From NCBI GenBank assembly GCA_035516965.1, contig DATIZR010000053.1, positions 1-34,288 of the forward strand: 34,288 bases of DNA. Reading direction: 5' to 3'. This stretch comes from Nitrospirota bacterium. GTDB taxonomy: Bacteria; Nitrospirota; UBA9217. Of this stretch, positions 16,267 to 24,723 are shown one piece after another (the first letter of the stretch is position 1; the number at the start of each line of letters is the position of its first letter). The notes below the pieces were generated by a model. The model was not told the DNA's origin. It worked only from the letters and a program-made list of their open reading frames with translations, and searched no databases. The translations under genes and the position numbers were made by a program.

Positions 16267-17265
16267 ATGTCCTATCTCCTCAAACCTTTAAAAGTGCGTT
16301 CAATGAACCTGGCCAACCGGCTGGTTATGCCGCCGATGGCTACGGCAAAAGCCGGGCCTGACGGAAAAGTAAGCCAGGCGCTTCTGGACTACTACGGAGA
16401 TAAATCCCGTGGCGGCCATATTGCCTTGATCATCATCGAGCACAGCTACGTATCTCCGGAAGGAAAGGCAGGCAACAATCAGCTTTGCGTTTCCGATGAC
16501 GCAGTGATCCCTGGTCTCTCTCAATTAGCGGATGTCATTCACCGCAACGGATCAAGGGCCGCAATGCAGATCAACCACGCCGGAAGCGCTGCGCTCAAAG
16601 AGGTCACCGGTACGACGCCCCTGGCTCCTTCGGCAACGGCGAACCCGAGGCGCGGCGACATGCCCCGTGAGATCACCAGGAACGAGATCGGCGAAATTGT
16701 GAAGGCCTTTCAAAACGCCGGCCGCAGGGTCAGGGAGGCGGGCTTTGACGCCGTGGAAATACATTCCGCACATGGCTACCTTCTCAACCAGTTCCTGTCT
16801 CCCCTCACAAACAAACGCACTGACGAATACGGTGGAGATATTTCCAACCGGATTCGCATTCATTTGCAGGTGATCCGGGCGGTACGCGAGGCACTCGGGC
16901 CGGATTTTCCCATTCAGGTGCGGCTGGGGGCTTCGGACTATACAGAAGGCGGAACGACGATCGAAGACAGCAGGATTGCCGGCCGGGCCTTTGAAAAAGC
17001 CGGCGTGGATATCATTCACATTTCCGGCGGGTTCGTCGGATATACTCCTCCCGGCCTCATGGGGCAGGGCTATTTTGCTCCCCTCAGCGAGGCCATCAAG
17101 AGCTCAGTTTCCATTCCCGTGATCCTTACGGGCGGGATTACCGAAGTTGAAGCTGCAGAGAGACTCCTTGCCGAGAAGAAAGCAGACCTGATCGGCGTGG
17201 GAAGAGCCATCCTTCAAGACAGCACATGGGCGAAGCGTGCTATTGAAAGCCTTCGATCAAAATAG
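16267..17265 (+). CDS. Old Yellow Enzyme family NAD(P)H:flavin oxidoreductase
   Basis: A 332-residue FMN-dependent TIM-barrel oxidoreductase, without the C-terminal FeS/FAD domains of 2,4-dienoyl-CoA reductase. Active-site features are visible: Gln101 and His104 in MQINHAGS, the His166/His169/Tyr171 set in EIHSAHGYLLNQFLSP, and the phosphate-binding VILTGGI and IGVGRAIL segments at the barrel end. The Cys used for redox tuning in YqjM-type enzymes is absent (MPPMATAKAG). It probably reduces electrophilic alkenes; substrate unknown. GGAGG lies 11 bases before the ATG. A direct 9-mer repeat upstream may be an operator. Confidence 0.92.
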   Translation: MSYLLKPLKVRSMNLANRLVMPPMATAKAGPDGKVSQALLDYYGDKSRGGHIALIIIEHSYVSPEGKAGNNQLCVSDDAVIPGLSQLADVIHRNGSRAAMQINHAGSAALKEVTGTTPLAPSATANPRRGDMPREITRNEIGEIVKAFQNAGRRVREAGFDAVEIHSAHGYLLNQFLSPLTNKRTDEYGGDISNRIRIHLQVIRAVREALGPDFPIQVRLGASDYTEGGTTIEDSRIAGRAFEKAGVDIIHISGGFVGYTPPGLMGQGYFAPLSEAIKSSVSIPVILTGGITEVEAAERLLAEKKADLIGVGRAILQDSTWAKRAIESLRSK

Positions 17266-17498
17266 AAATGAATGAGCCGAATGGCTGCCTTCATGTACGG
17301 CACGGAGAGCCCGGACTTCTTCCTCTTTCTGATCTTGTTTCCATTCTTTGGAACTCATAAATTAAATTTACGAGGCGGGCCTCAATAACAGGAGTTACGA
17401 ATTCATATCGGTCTCTGGCAATTATCTGCAATAGAATGAATTGTTGCAAGTCCTTGAAATTGACAACTCTTCAAATCTTTGCCATCATTTAATCAGAT
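17266..17498. other. Non-coding stretch before the riboswitch array
   Basis: No gene is seen. It must hold the array promoter. The best candidate has a perfect TTGACA at 17460-17465, with CATCAT (17482-17487) 16 bases downstream, or TTTAAT (17488-17493) at an overly long 22 bases. The start would then fall just before the first aptamer. Confidence 0.45.
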
Positions 17499-17580
17499 CT
17501 CGATAAAGCTAAACTCTTCGCGAGAAGGGTACGGAAAGCCACGGGTCTTAAGAGACAAAGACGGCCGAGCTGCCGAAGGA
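17499..17580 (+). promoter_or_regulatory. c-di-GMP-I (GEMM-I) riboswitch aptamer, copy 1
   Basis: The aptamer shows the GEMM-I layout: AAAGCTAAAC entry, a 6-bp stem CTCTTC/GAAGGG capped by a GCGA tetraloop, the ACGGAAAGCCACGGGTCTT strand carrying the tetraloop receptor, a second stem GTCTT/AAGAC, and the closing GGCCGAGCTGCCGAAGG. Third base before AAAC is G (the position of G20 in the Vibrio Vc2 aptamer), as in c-di-GMP binders rather than the A found in cGAMP binders. Copy 1 differs from copies 2 and 3 mainly in loops. Its 3' strand is shared with the terminator that follows. Confidence 0.88.
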
Positions 17581-17608
17581 TTATGCCTTTGGTGGGCCCG
17601 GCCTTTTT
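17563..17608 (+). terminator. Riboswitch-controlled terminator, copy 1
   Basis: GGCCGAGCTGCCGAAGG (17563-17579, the aptamer 3' strand) pairs with CCTTTGGTGGGCCCGGCC (17586-17603) with one mismatch, one bulge and some G-U pairs, followed by TTTTT (17604-17608). Aptamer folding and this stem exclude each other. Confidence 0.85.
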
Positions 17609-17747
17609 ATTTGGCCGGCGATCGACAACGGGGCAGAAGAGAGGGAACATAGGGAACTCGGGTTCATAAGAGCACGAACGTATAGACTGGCGAGTCTCAC
17701 GCAGTTATTGACCTCCTGGAAAGAAGAAAGGAAGGCACACTTCTAAA

Positions 17748-17780
17748 ATGAATACGCGTCACATAACTACCAGCATGTAA
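17748..17780 (+). other. Ten-codon frame in spacer 1
   Basis: A short frame MNTRHITTSM with AAGGAAGG about 12 bases upstream. It recurs nearly unchanged in spacer 2. It may be a leader peptide, or the remnant of a duplicated gene start; I cannot decide. Confidence 0.3.
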
Positions 17781-17786
17781 ACCGTT

Positions 17787-17869
17787 CTCGATAAAGCTAA
17801 ACTCTTCGCGAGAAGGGGGACGGAAAGCCACGGGTCTTAAAGGACCAAGACGGCCGAGCTGCCGAAGGA
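17787..17869 (+). promoter_or_regulatory. c-di-GMP-I (GEMM-I) riboswitch aptamer, copy 2
   Basis: Same architecture as copy 1, 288 bp downstream: GCGA-capped first stem, GGACGGAAAGCCACGGGTC strand, and GTCTT/AAGAC second stem with an AAAGGACC loop. The G before CTAAAC is kept. Within the aptamer it is identical to copy 3. Confidence 0.9.
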
Positions 17870-17897
17870 TGATGCCTTTGGTGGGCCCGGCCTTTTT
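17852..17897 (+). terminator. Riboswitch-controlled terminator, copy 2
   Basis: Same overlapping stem as copy 1, from GGCCGAGC (17852) to GGGCCCGGCC, with TTTTT at 17893-17897 and an ATGATG loop. Confidence 0.85.
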
Positions 17898-18048
17898 ATT
17901 GGGCATGCGATCAACAACGGTGCAGAAGCGAGAAAGAAGAAGAGGAAGCATGAGGAACTCAGGTTCATAAGAGCACGAACGTATAGTCTGGTTCGTCTCA
18001 CGCAGTTATTGACCTCCTGGAAAGGAGAAAGGAAGGTACACCTCGACA

Positions 18049-18081
18049 ATGAATACGCGTTACATAACTACCAACATGTAA
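18049..18081 (+). other. Ten-codon frame in spacer 2
   Basis: A short frame MNTRYITTNM at the same place as in spacer 1, differing by two residues. TTACAT (18060-18065) and ATGTAA (18076-18081) flank its second half as an inverted repeat. Confidence 0.3.
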
Positions 18082-18087
18082 ACCGTT

Positions 18088-18170
18088 CTCGATAAAGCTA
18101 AACTCTTCGCGAGAAGGGGGACGGAAAGCCACGGGTCTTAAAGGACCAAGACGGCCGAGCTGCCGAAGGA
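18088..18170 (+). promoter_or_regulatory. c-di-GMP-I (GEMM-I) riboswitch aptamer, copy 3
   Basis: The last aptamer before the structural gene, identical over the aptamer to copy 2. Its terminator ends about 165 bp before the start codon. It is the gate closest to the gene. Confidence 0.9.
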
Positions 18171-18198
18171 TGATGCCTTTGGTGAGCCCGGCCTTTTT
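18153..18198 (+). terminator. Riboswitch-controlled terminator, copy 3
   Basis: Same stem as copies 1 and 2 with one G-to-A change (GGTGAGCCCGG), which falls at the bulge and keeps pairing. TTTTT lies at 18194-18198. Confidence 0.85.
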
Positions 18199-18362
18199 AT
18201 TGGGCATGCGATTCGATCGACAGGGAGACAGACGAGAAGGAATCGTGAGGAAAGGAAAATTTCATAAGGTCACTGATGCATATATGGTGAGTCTCATGTT
18301 GTCACATGATCACCTGTCGAAAGGGAAAAACATGATGGACGTCAGAAGGGAGGGGATGACGT

Positions 18363-21300
18363 ATGAAGAACTATCTGAATACGATCGTCATGTATTTGGT
18401 CATGTTCCTTCTCACTGCAACTTCGGTTTTGGCACAGCCTCCCCAGCCGTTTGCGGCCATCCACATCTCCGAACTTACCCAGGCCCTGGAAACCATGCCG
18501 GCCGTCGCGCCGACGCCTACGGGGCCTGGAACCACCGGACATCAATGGTGGGTCGCAGACTGGAAGTATCTCGTGGCGCCTCAGTCCCTGGAAGAGGCGT
18601 TCCGGTCGGACGGAACTCCCTATGTCGAAGTGTGCGATGCCGATATTGCGGCAGGCAATCTCTTGAACCCTGACGGGACACCCAGGTATCCGATCGTGTT
18701 CAGCCTGGGTTCGGAGGCTATTAACGACAATGAAATTGCTCCGCTTCGCGCATACGTTAATGCAGGAGGATTTCTGTTCGTCGGCTCATCTTCCTTCACG
18801 CGCAATCCGGATGGCACCACGAGGGGAGATTTTGCCCTGGCAACCGAGATGGGAGTGCACATGAAAAATACCAATCTTCAAAACTGGGACTGGAACTCGC
18901 ATATTACCCCGGTGATCTCCCATCGTTTGACCGCCGGATTCCCGACAAGTGCGGTATCCTGGCGGATGCCCGCATCGGCCGAGGAGATCCCTCTTGGCGA
19001 TGACACGGATCATACGGTACATGGGAACAATGACGAGTTCCAGGTCACTTCATCCGGAGCTGCCGTCATCGCGAACTGTGACACGGGGCCGTTTCTGACA
19101 ACGAAGCAATACGGTAATGGAAACTTCATCTACCACGGGGCGATGCAGCCTCTTATCGGCCATACCGTCTACGACCCCTCTCTGTATGCGTACCTTATTT
19201 ACCGGCATGCGGTCGAGTGGGCGTTCGAGACTGCAAACCTTCCGATCATCAAGCTGAGTCCGTGGAGATATCCCTATGATTCTGCTTTTGTGGTGAGACA
19301 CGACTTTGAGAACAGCAAAACGTCCATACAGTCAATCGAAAGCTCAGCGTCCTTTGAGCATTCCCTTGGAGCAACTCCCGACTACTATTTCTGCACCGGG
19401 ACGCTGCGCGAAGAGATGTCCAATGACCCGGTGACCGTGAACAGCATTCGCAACGCGATCACCAGCTACGGGGCCACGATCGGGTCGCATAACGGGGGAT
19501 TGAGGAATCCTCTTAATTCTGCCCTCACCTATGCTGATTTCGATTACTGGCACTGGGGACCGGATGAGGCCCTGAACACTTCGCCGAAGGGATATGCAAG
19601 CGGCAGTGCCTACGCCCGGGCATCGCTCCTGAAATCCTTCCAGGATATTGAAGGCTGGTTCGCGGGAACGGACAACGGAAGGCCGGGATGCGGCGCCTTG
19701 GGCAACTGTCCAAGGACCTGGGTTGCTCCCTACTTCAACTCTTCCCGGGATGCTTCCGAAAAGATCCTGGACGACCTGGGAGCCGTCAATGGTGGAGAGC
19801 AAAAGATCGGACCGCTGCCTCACTGGATAGTGTCCTACGCGACACCTACGAGCAGACTCCCTCGTGTGGTAATTCCCGCGAGTGACTGGTATGTTGGAGC
19901 GGAGATCCCGGGCGACATCGAGGACGGTCATACCCAGACTACGATGAAGGCCGCTGTTGACTTCTATCACGGCCTTGGAGGTATCATCAACCTCTACGGT
20001 CATATTCCGTCAACATCCACCTCGATCATCGGGCAATATGTAGCCTATGGAGTGACCGTGCCGCGGCAATGGGTCACGAATGCGGTCGGAGTGGCCGACT
20101 GGTGGACCTTGAGATCGCAGGTCATGGTTACTCCGTCCTGCACTCAGACGGGAAACACGGTCATTGCGCAAGCTTCTATTTCCGGAGCAGTCGTTGACCC
20201 GAACACGACAGTGGAGATCTTCTTCCCAAACAGCATCTCCCAGTATGTCGGGAGCGCACAGGTTTTAGCCAATGGGGCACCGGTGAACCCGGCGGATTAT
20301 CGAGTCGTCGGGAACACCATAAAGGTCCTTGTTGGAACGGCGACTTCCAACGTGCAGGTGCAGTACTCGATCAGTAATCCCGTGCCGCTGACAACAAGCC
20401 TGAGCCCGTCATCCGGGACTGCAGGCTGCGCGGCCTTCACATTGACCGTGAACGGCACCGGCTTCGTGTCAAACTCGACAGTGCAATGGAACGGGTCTGA
20501 CCGCACGACGACGTATGTGTCTGATACGCGGTTGACCGCAACGATCCTGGCCGCGGACATGGCAACAGCGGGGAATGCTTCGGTGACCGTGGATAGTCCG
20601 GCGCCGGGAGGGGGAGCCTCCAACGCCCAGACCTTCACGATCAATAACTCTCAAGCTCAGCCTGTGGTCTGGACCCAGACCAACTGGGTCGGCGGAGCAG
20701 GACAGGCAGTCTGGTCCGACGCAACGCGCTACAGCTCATCAAGCGGCATAAGCAGCAGCGTCGCCGGGCTCATCAGCCTCACCACCTCGAGCACCGTACT
20801 GTTCTCGGACGACTTTACCCGGGTTGCGGGCGGTACGCTGTCGCCGTGGCTGGTCTCGATGGGCACCTGGACAATAACAGGCGGAGTGCTGCAAGGATAT
20901 AACTCCGTGCAGTGGGCCGAAGCCTATGCCTACTTCACCACCACGCCCCAATTGACCGATTATGTGGTGCAGGGGAGCATCAAGATCCCGGCCGGCGCCT
21001 TCGGGGGCGGCATCGGCGGGCGATTGGATCCGGCAACCGGCAAACACTACGGCGCCTGGGTCTACCCGGCAGGGTCGGCTGGTGGATCGAATGTACTGAA
21101 ACTCTGGAAGTTCCCGAGCTGGACGGGCATCGATGACACGAGTGTGCCGATGCAGCAGGTCAGCCTGTCCGATGTCGGTACAGGCTCGCACACACTCCAG
21201 ATGAACTTCACCGGGAATCGCATCCGCGTCTATTACGACGGGAGCCTCAAGATCGATGTGACAGACAATAATTTTGGCTCCACGCCGGCCTACTTGAGCG

Positions 21301-23336
21301 GCGGCATCAGCGCGGATTGGGAGGCAGGCTCCCAGGCGTATAAGATATCGGTGGATAACATAATCGTATTTACCCTGCCGGCGTACGGCACGAGCGGCAC
21401 GTTACTCTCCTCTGCCTATGACGGCGGGGACGGCGTACAGTGGCAGGCCGTGTCCTGGGACGCAACAACTGGCAATAGCACGAATGTCTGCGTCCAGACC
21501 CGGACCGCCGGAACCTCAGACCAGCTTGCCAACGGAACCTGGTCGAATTGTTACAGCACCAGCGGGTCGGCAATTACGAGCGCTAACAATCGCTGGATCC
21601 AGTACCAGTTGGGGTTGACAACAAGCAATACGGGAACCTCGCCTGTTCTGAGCGAGATCAGGATATCCTCCTATCCTGGAGCGGCAGGGGCACCTTTACC
21701 GGTCATCAGCGGCCTGGCTCCTGCATCCGCGACTGAAGGAGGAGCCGCCTTCACGCTTACGGTCAATGGCAGCGGGTTCGCGTCCAACTCAACCGTGCAA
21801 TGGAACGGAGCGAGCCGTACGACAACGTATATGTCAGCCACCCGCTTGACCGCAGGGATCACGGCCGCTGACATCGCAACAGCAGGGACTGCCACGGTGA
21901 CCGTGTTCACTCCTGCGCCGGGCGGAGGAACATCCAACGCTCAAGCGTTTTCGATCTTGAGCATTCCAGCGCCGGCGATCACCACGATCAATCCGGCATC
22001 AACGACAGCCGGAGGACCAGCGTTCACGCTAACCGTGAACGGTAGCGGGTTCGTGTCCAGCTCAGCCGTGCAATGGAACGGAGCGAACCGTACGACAACA
22101 TACGTAACTTCTAGCCAGTTGACCGCGGGGATCACGGCAGCTGACATCGCAACAGCGGGGACGGCCACGGTGACCGTGTACACTCCCGCGCCGGGCGGTG
22201 GAACATCCAACGCTCAGGTGTTTTCGATCTTGAGCATTCCAATGCCGGCGATCTCCACGATAAGTCCGGCGTCCGCAACAGCAGGAGGGACAGCGTTCAC
22301 GCTAACCGTGAACGGCAGCGGGTTCGTGTCCAGCTCGACCGTGCAATGGAACGGAGCGAACCGTACGACAACGTATATGTCAGCCACCCAGTTGACCGCA
22401 GGGATCACGGCAGCTGATATCGCAACAGCGGGTACGGCCACGGTGACCGTGTTCAACCCCGCGCCGGGAGGCGGCACATCCAACGCACTGACGTTTACGA
22501 TCACTACGCCGAGTAATCCGGTGCCCTTGACAACGAGCATCAGCCCGGCAGCAGCCACAGCCGGCGGGGCTGATTTTACGCTGACCGTGAACGGCAGCGG
22601 GTTCGTTTCCGGCTCGACAGTGCTCTGGAATGGAGCAAGCCGCACAACGACCTATGTATCTTCGACCCGGTTGACCGCAGGGATCATGGCAGCTGACATT
22701 GCAACGGCTGGAACAGCTTCGGTGACCGTGTTCAATCCTGCACCGGGAGGCGGCACATCCAACGCACAGGCTTTTACGGTCACTACGTCCACTAATCCGG
22801 TGCCCGCCACGACGAGCATCAGCCCTTCGTCGCGGACAGCCAGGGGAGCGGCGTTCACGCTGACCGTGAACGGCAGCGGGTTCGTGTCCAGCTCGACTGT
22901 GCAATGGAACGGGGCAAGCCGTACGACGACCTATGTATCTTCAACGCAACTGACAGCGGCGATACCCTCTTCGGATATCGCAACGGCCGGGACGGCCTCG
23001 GTGACCGTATTCAATCCGGCGCCGGGCGGCGGGACTTCCAACGCACAGACTATCACGATCAACAACCGCGTGCCGACGATAACGAGCATCAGCCCTTCGT
23101 ACCGGACTCACGGGGGGACGGCGTTCACGCTGATTGTGAACGGCAGCGGCATTGGAACGAACTCGGTCGTACGCTGGAACGGGTCGAATCGCACGACCAC
23201 GTTTGTTTCCTCTACCCGGGTGACAGCGGCGATACCAGCTTCGGATATCGCAGTTGCGGGGACGGCCTCTGTGACCGTGTTCAACCCGGCACCGGGCGGC
23301 GGGACTTCCAATGCCCGGGCCTTCACGATCAGATGA
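18363..23336 (+). CDS. Giant secreted protein: NodB-like deacetylase module, jelly-roll and seven IPT/TIG repeats
   Basis: A 1657-residue exported protein with a signal peptide at residues 1-24 (cut near SVLA/QPP). Residues 60-290 look like a GATase/ThuA-type alpha/beta domain ([20 protein letters not shown]). Residues 295-585 resemble a divergent NodB polysaccharide-deacetylase fold: HDFE (Asp314), IGSHNGG (His376), VAPYF (Pro456-Tyr457) and LYGH (His547). The second His of the usual HxxxH is missing, so activity is doubtful. A beta-sandwich (586-670) and one IPT repeat follow, then a LamG-like jelly roll (about 813-1003), another beta domain, and six IPT repeats to the end. No LPXTG or PEP-CTERM anchor is present. 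The start has GGGAGGGG upstream. It is monocistronic and gated by three c-di-GMP riboswitches, which suggests a biofilm matrix or surface protein acting on polysaccharide. Confidence 0.85.
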   Translation: MKNYLNTIVMYLVMFLLTATSVLAQPPQPFAAIHISELTQALETMPAVAPTPTGPGTTGHQWWVADWKYLVAPQSLEEAFRSDGTPYVEVCDADIAAGNLLNPDGTPRYPIVFSLGSEAINDNEIAPLRAYVNAGGFLFVGSSSFTRNPDGTTRGDFALATEMGVHMKNTNLQNWDWNSHITPVISHRLTAGFPTSAVSWRMPASAEEIPLGDDTDHTVHGNNDEFQVTSSGAAVIANCDTGPFLTTKQYGNGNFIYHGAMQPLIGHTVYDPSLYAYLIYRHAVEWAFETANLPIIKLSPWRYPYDSAFVVRHDFENSKTSIQSIESSASFEHSLGATPDYYFCTGTLREEMSNDPVTVNSIRNAITSYGATIGSHNGGLRNPLNSALTYADFDYWHWGPDEALNTSPKGYASGSAYARASLLKSFQDIEGWFAGTDNGRPGCGALGNCPRTWVAPYFNSSRDASEKILDDLGAVNGGEQKIGPLPHWIVSYATPTSRLPRVVIPASDWYVGAEIPGDIEDGHTQTTMKAAVDFYHGLGGIINLYGHIPSTSTSIIGQYVAYGVTVPRQWVTNAVGVADWWTLRSQVMVTPSCTQTGNTVIAQASISGAVVDPNTTVEIFFPNSISQYVGSAQVLANGAPVNPADYRVVGNTIKVLVGTATSNVQVQYSISNPVPLTTSLSPSSGTAGCAAFTLTVNGTGFVSNSTVQWNGSDRTTTYVSDTRLTATILAADMATAGNASVTVDSPAPGGGASNAQTFTINNSQAQPVVWTQTNWVGGAGQAVWSDATRYSSSSGISSSVAGLISLTTSSTVLFSDDFTRVAGGTLSPWLVSMGTWTITGGVLQGYNSVQWAEAYAYFTTTPQLTDYVVQGSIKIPAGAFGGGIGGRLDPATGKHYGAWVYPAGSAGGSNVLKLWKFPSWTGIDDTSVPMQQVSLSDVGTGSHTLQMNFTGNRIRVYYDGSLKIDVTDNNFGSTPAYLSGGISADWEAGSQAYKISVDNIIVFTLPAYGTSGTLLSSAYDGGDGVQWQAVSWDATTGNSTNVCVQTRTAGTSDQLANGTWSNCYSTSGSAITSANNRWIQYQLGLTTSNTGTSPVLSEIRISSYPGAAGAPLPVISGLAPASATEGGAAFTLTVNGSGFASNSTVQWNGASRTTTYMSATRLTAGITAADIATAGTATVTVFTPAPGGGTSNAQAFSILSIPAPAITTINPASTTAGGPAFTLTVNGSGFVSSSAVQWNGANRTTTYVTSSQLTAGITAADIATAGTATVTVYTPAPGGGTSNAQVFSILSIPMPAISTISPASATAGGTAFTLTVNGSGFVSSSTVQWNGANRTTTYMSATQLTAGITAADIATAGTATVTVFNPAPGGGTSNALTFTITTPSNPVPLTTSISPAAATAGGADFTLTVNGSGFVSGSTVLWNGASRTTTYVSSTRLTAGIMAADIATAGTASVTVFNPAPGGGTSNAQAFTVTTSTNPVPATTSISPSSRTARGAAFTLTVNGSGFVSSSTVQWNGASRTTTYVSSTQLTAAIPSSDIATAGTASVTVFNPAPGGGTSNAQTITINNRVPTITSISPSYRTHGGTAFTLIVNGSGIGTNSVVRWNGSNRTTTFVSSTRVTAAIPASDIAVAGTASVTVFNPAPGGGTSNARAFTIR
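20379..20648 (+). repeat. First IPT/TIG repeat, separate from the main array
   Basis: One approximately 90-residue repeat ([20 protein letters not shown] to NAQTFTINN). It is the most diverged unit and carries a cysteine. About 1 kb of jelly-roll and beta-domain sequence separates it from the six-unit array. Confidence 0.8.
21699..23333 (+). repeat. Six tandem IPT/TIG repeat units at the DNA level
   Basis: Units begin near 21699, 21972, 22245, 22521, 22800 and 23070 (270-279 bp each). Shared blocks such as CTGACCGTGAACGGCAGCGG and the [10 protein letters not shown] codons are almost identical between units, which implies recent duplication or gene conversion. Confidence 0.9.
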
Positions 23337-23361
23337 CGTTCTCTCTGTGAAGAACATCAAA

Positions 23362-23397
23362 GGGATCTGTATACCGCATTATACAGATCCCCTTTTT
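23362..23397 (+). terminator. Strong intrinsic terminator after the giant gene
   Basis: A perfect 12-bp stem GGGATCTGTATA (23362-23373)/TATACAGATCCC (23380-23391) with a 6-base loop, then CTTTTT. I see nothing else of note between it and 23573. Confidence 0.95.
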
Positions 23398-23573
23398 ATC
23401 GTTTATCGTTATAAGTTCTCAGAATTTCGGGCAACCGGCGGATCGACTGATCTCATGGGTATCAGAGCCACGTCCGAAGATATCTCCGCCCTTGAAACGG
23501 GCCTGCTCTGGAAATACCGAGCGAAGACCGACTTTGCAGAAGCCTATACACCGCTCGCCATGACGAAGATAGT

Positions 23574-24221
23574 TCAGTAGCGGAATCCCAAATTGAGGGT
23601 CGCTGTGTATCCGTCCAGTCTCACGGGCTGGCCGCCGTATTCCGGTTTTGCCTTGATATATCTTCCCTCAAGACCCATGAAGAACGAATCCGTGAAATTG
23701 AAGTTCAACCCGGCACCCCAATGAATACCGTAGGTGACTCTCGAGGTGCCGTTGAAGCTGCCGAGATTCCCCTGCACTTCAAACTTCGTAAAGTAAGCGC
23801 CGATGCCCGCTTCAGCATAGGGCTCGAAAGGACCCAGGGGGAGAAAGAGTTTGCCTGACAATTGCACCGGGACTACTTTCAATCGTGTCTGCCCCGGCTC
23901 CGCAGGGGGTGCGGATTTGCTTTCAAAGTATCCGGCCCCGAATTCAATTCCAAATATGGGGAAGAAGTAATGACCGAATGCTATCTCACCGTCAAATCCG
24001 TTCTTTCTTTCCAACTCAGTTCTCGTACCCGAGTCCTCGAAATCATTTAGGCTCAACGTGCTTTCGCTTGGATAATAATAGCCGCCCTTCAATACAAAGT
24101 AGCCGTCGTTCTTCTCGCTCGCGGGAGCGGCCGCCAAAGTGGCGGGCATCGCGATCGCTATCGAGAAGAGAATCGGGAGAATCAATTCCTGTCTTCCGAA
24201 ATACGCCCTTGTCGTCTTCAT
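23574..24221 (-). CDS. Outer-membrane beta-barrel protein
   Basis: A 215-residue protein with a signal peptide (MKTTRAYFGRQELILPILFS, cleavage near TLAAA) and alternating amphipathic strands typical of an eight-stranded OmpA/OmpW-like barrel. Examples are GYFVLKGGYYYP, FGIEFGAGYFESK, FEPYAEAGIGAYFTKFEV, SFFMGLEGRYIKAKPEY and the C-terminal TATLNLGFRY ending in an aromatic residue, the usual assembly signal for the BAM complex. Its ligand or role is unknown. The ATG follows GGGAGGTG. It is transcribed towards the giant gene and stands alone. Confidence 0.8.
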   Translation of the reverse strand: MKTTRAYFGRQELILPILFSIAIAMPATLAAAPASEKNDGYFVLKGGYYYPSESTLSLNDFEDSGTRTELERKNGFDGEIAFGHYFFPIFGIEFGAGYFESKSAPPAEPGQTRLKVVPVQLSGKLFLPLGPFEPYAEAGIGAYFTKFEVQGNLGSFNGTSRVTYGIHWGAGLNFNFTDSFFMGLEGRYIKAKPEYGGQPVRLDGYTATLNLGFRY

Positions 24222-24256
24222 AGGTCACCTCCCATAAAATTGTCATAGTTTCTATA

Positions 24257-24284
24257 AGAGTAGCGCCTGCCATATGAATGTCAA
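24257..24284 (-). promoter_or_regulatory. Putative promoter of the barrel-protein gene
   Basis: On the minus strand a perfect TTGACA (24284-24279) with a weak TACTCT (24262-24257) 16 bases away; leader about 30 nt. Confidence 0.45.
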
Positions 24285-24536
24285 GGACCGGCCCTCATTA
24301 TGATCTTTTATCATATTTTAGTTGCCCATCACAAAGATAAAGCCAACTCAGAAATTCATTAGAGCGCAGAAGATGGGCGCGCCTCGGTAAGATGACAGGG
24401 GGCGGCATGAGCACATAGTACTATTTGAATCATGGATTTTATGGTATAGTTTTTAAATAAAATAAACTTCCTGCAGTATATTGCAATTGCATCATATGGA
24501 AATTGCTGAACACCATGGGGTAGATTGAATTTTTAT
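24285..24536. other. AT-rich intergenic stretch
   Basis: No gene is seen. Base composition drops visibly in GC from about 24420 on, marking the left edge of an accessory-looking islet that runs to about 25600. Confidence 0.45.
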
Positions 24537-24610
24537 TGACTAATATCTGCATTTGCATATTAGTCAGTTTCAGCATGATTTATGACAAATGGGATATTAG
24601 TCAATTGACA
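24537..24610 (+). promoter_or_regulatory. Operator-like repeat cluster
   Basis: TGACTAATAT (24537-24546) and ATATTAGTCA (24557-24566) form a perfect 10-bp inverted repeat. ATATTAGTCA recurs at 24594-24603 and runs into the palindrome GTCAATTGAC (24600-24609), which itself overlaps a TTGACA box (24605-24610). A -10 box at correct spacing is not clear (TATATC at 24632 is too far). Looks like a regulator binding region for the gene at 24864. Confidence 0.4.
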
Positions 24611-24723
24611 ATCAGCACAATTTCAACTGGTTATATCTATTTGGCTTTGATTGTGCGGAAATGTCGAGATAATATTTTCGTTTCGCTAATTCCTTGTTCT
24701 TCCCCTCGCTTCGCTCGGGAAAG

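Larger units (their letters stand above)
17499..18362 (+). repeat. Tandem ~300-bp repeat: riboswitch, terminator and spacer, three units
   Basis: Units begin at 17499, 17787 and 18088 (periods 288 and 301 bp). Spacers 1 and 2 are close copies (GGTTCATAAGAGCACGAACG, CACGCAGTTATTGACCTCCT). The third spacer, leading into the structural gene, is a diverged relative (TTCATAAGGTCAC, GAGTCTCATGTTGTCAC). The array therefore arose by tandem duplication of a whole leader, not of the aptamer alone. Confidence 0.85.

Noticed and set aside
17414-17432. Possible sigma54 promoter (TGGCA...CTGCA) before the riboswitch array
   Set aside because: GG and GC are 9 bases apart instead of the required 10, and the distance to the aptamer does not fit better than the TTGACA candidate.
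17697-18207. Three staggered minus-strand frames across the riboswitch repeats encoding similar 69-84 residue proteins
   Set aside because: They repeat only because the DNA does; they lie over folded RNA, lack ribosome-binding sites and match no family.
18170-18673. Plus-strand frame of 167 residues starting in the last terminator and running into the giant gene
   Set aside because: It overlaps the well-supported giant gene in another frame and has no start signal.
21699-23333. Regular repeats that might suggest a CRISPR array
   Set aside because: Repeat units are about 270 bp, coding and contiguous; there are no short repeats with unique spacers.
23311-23580. Plus-strand frame across the terminator after the giant gene
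   Set aside because: It spans a strong intrinsic terminator and has no start signal or family match.
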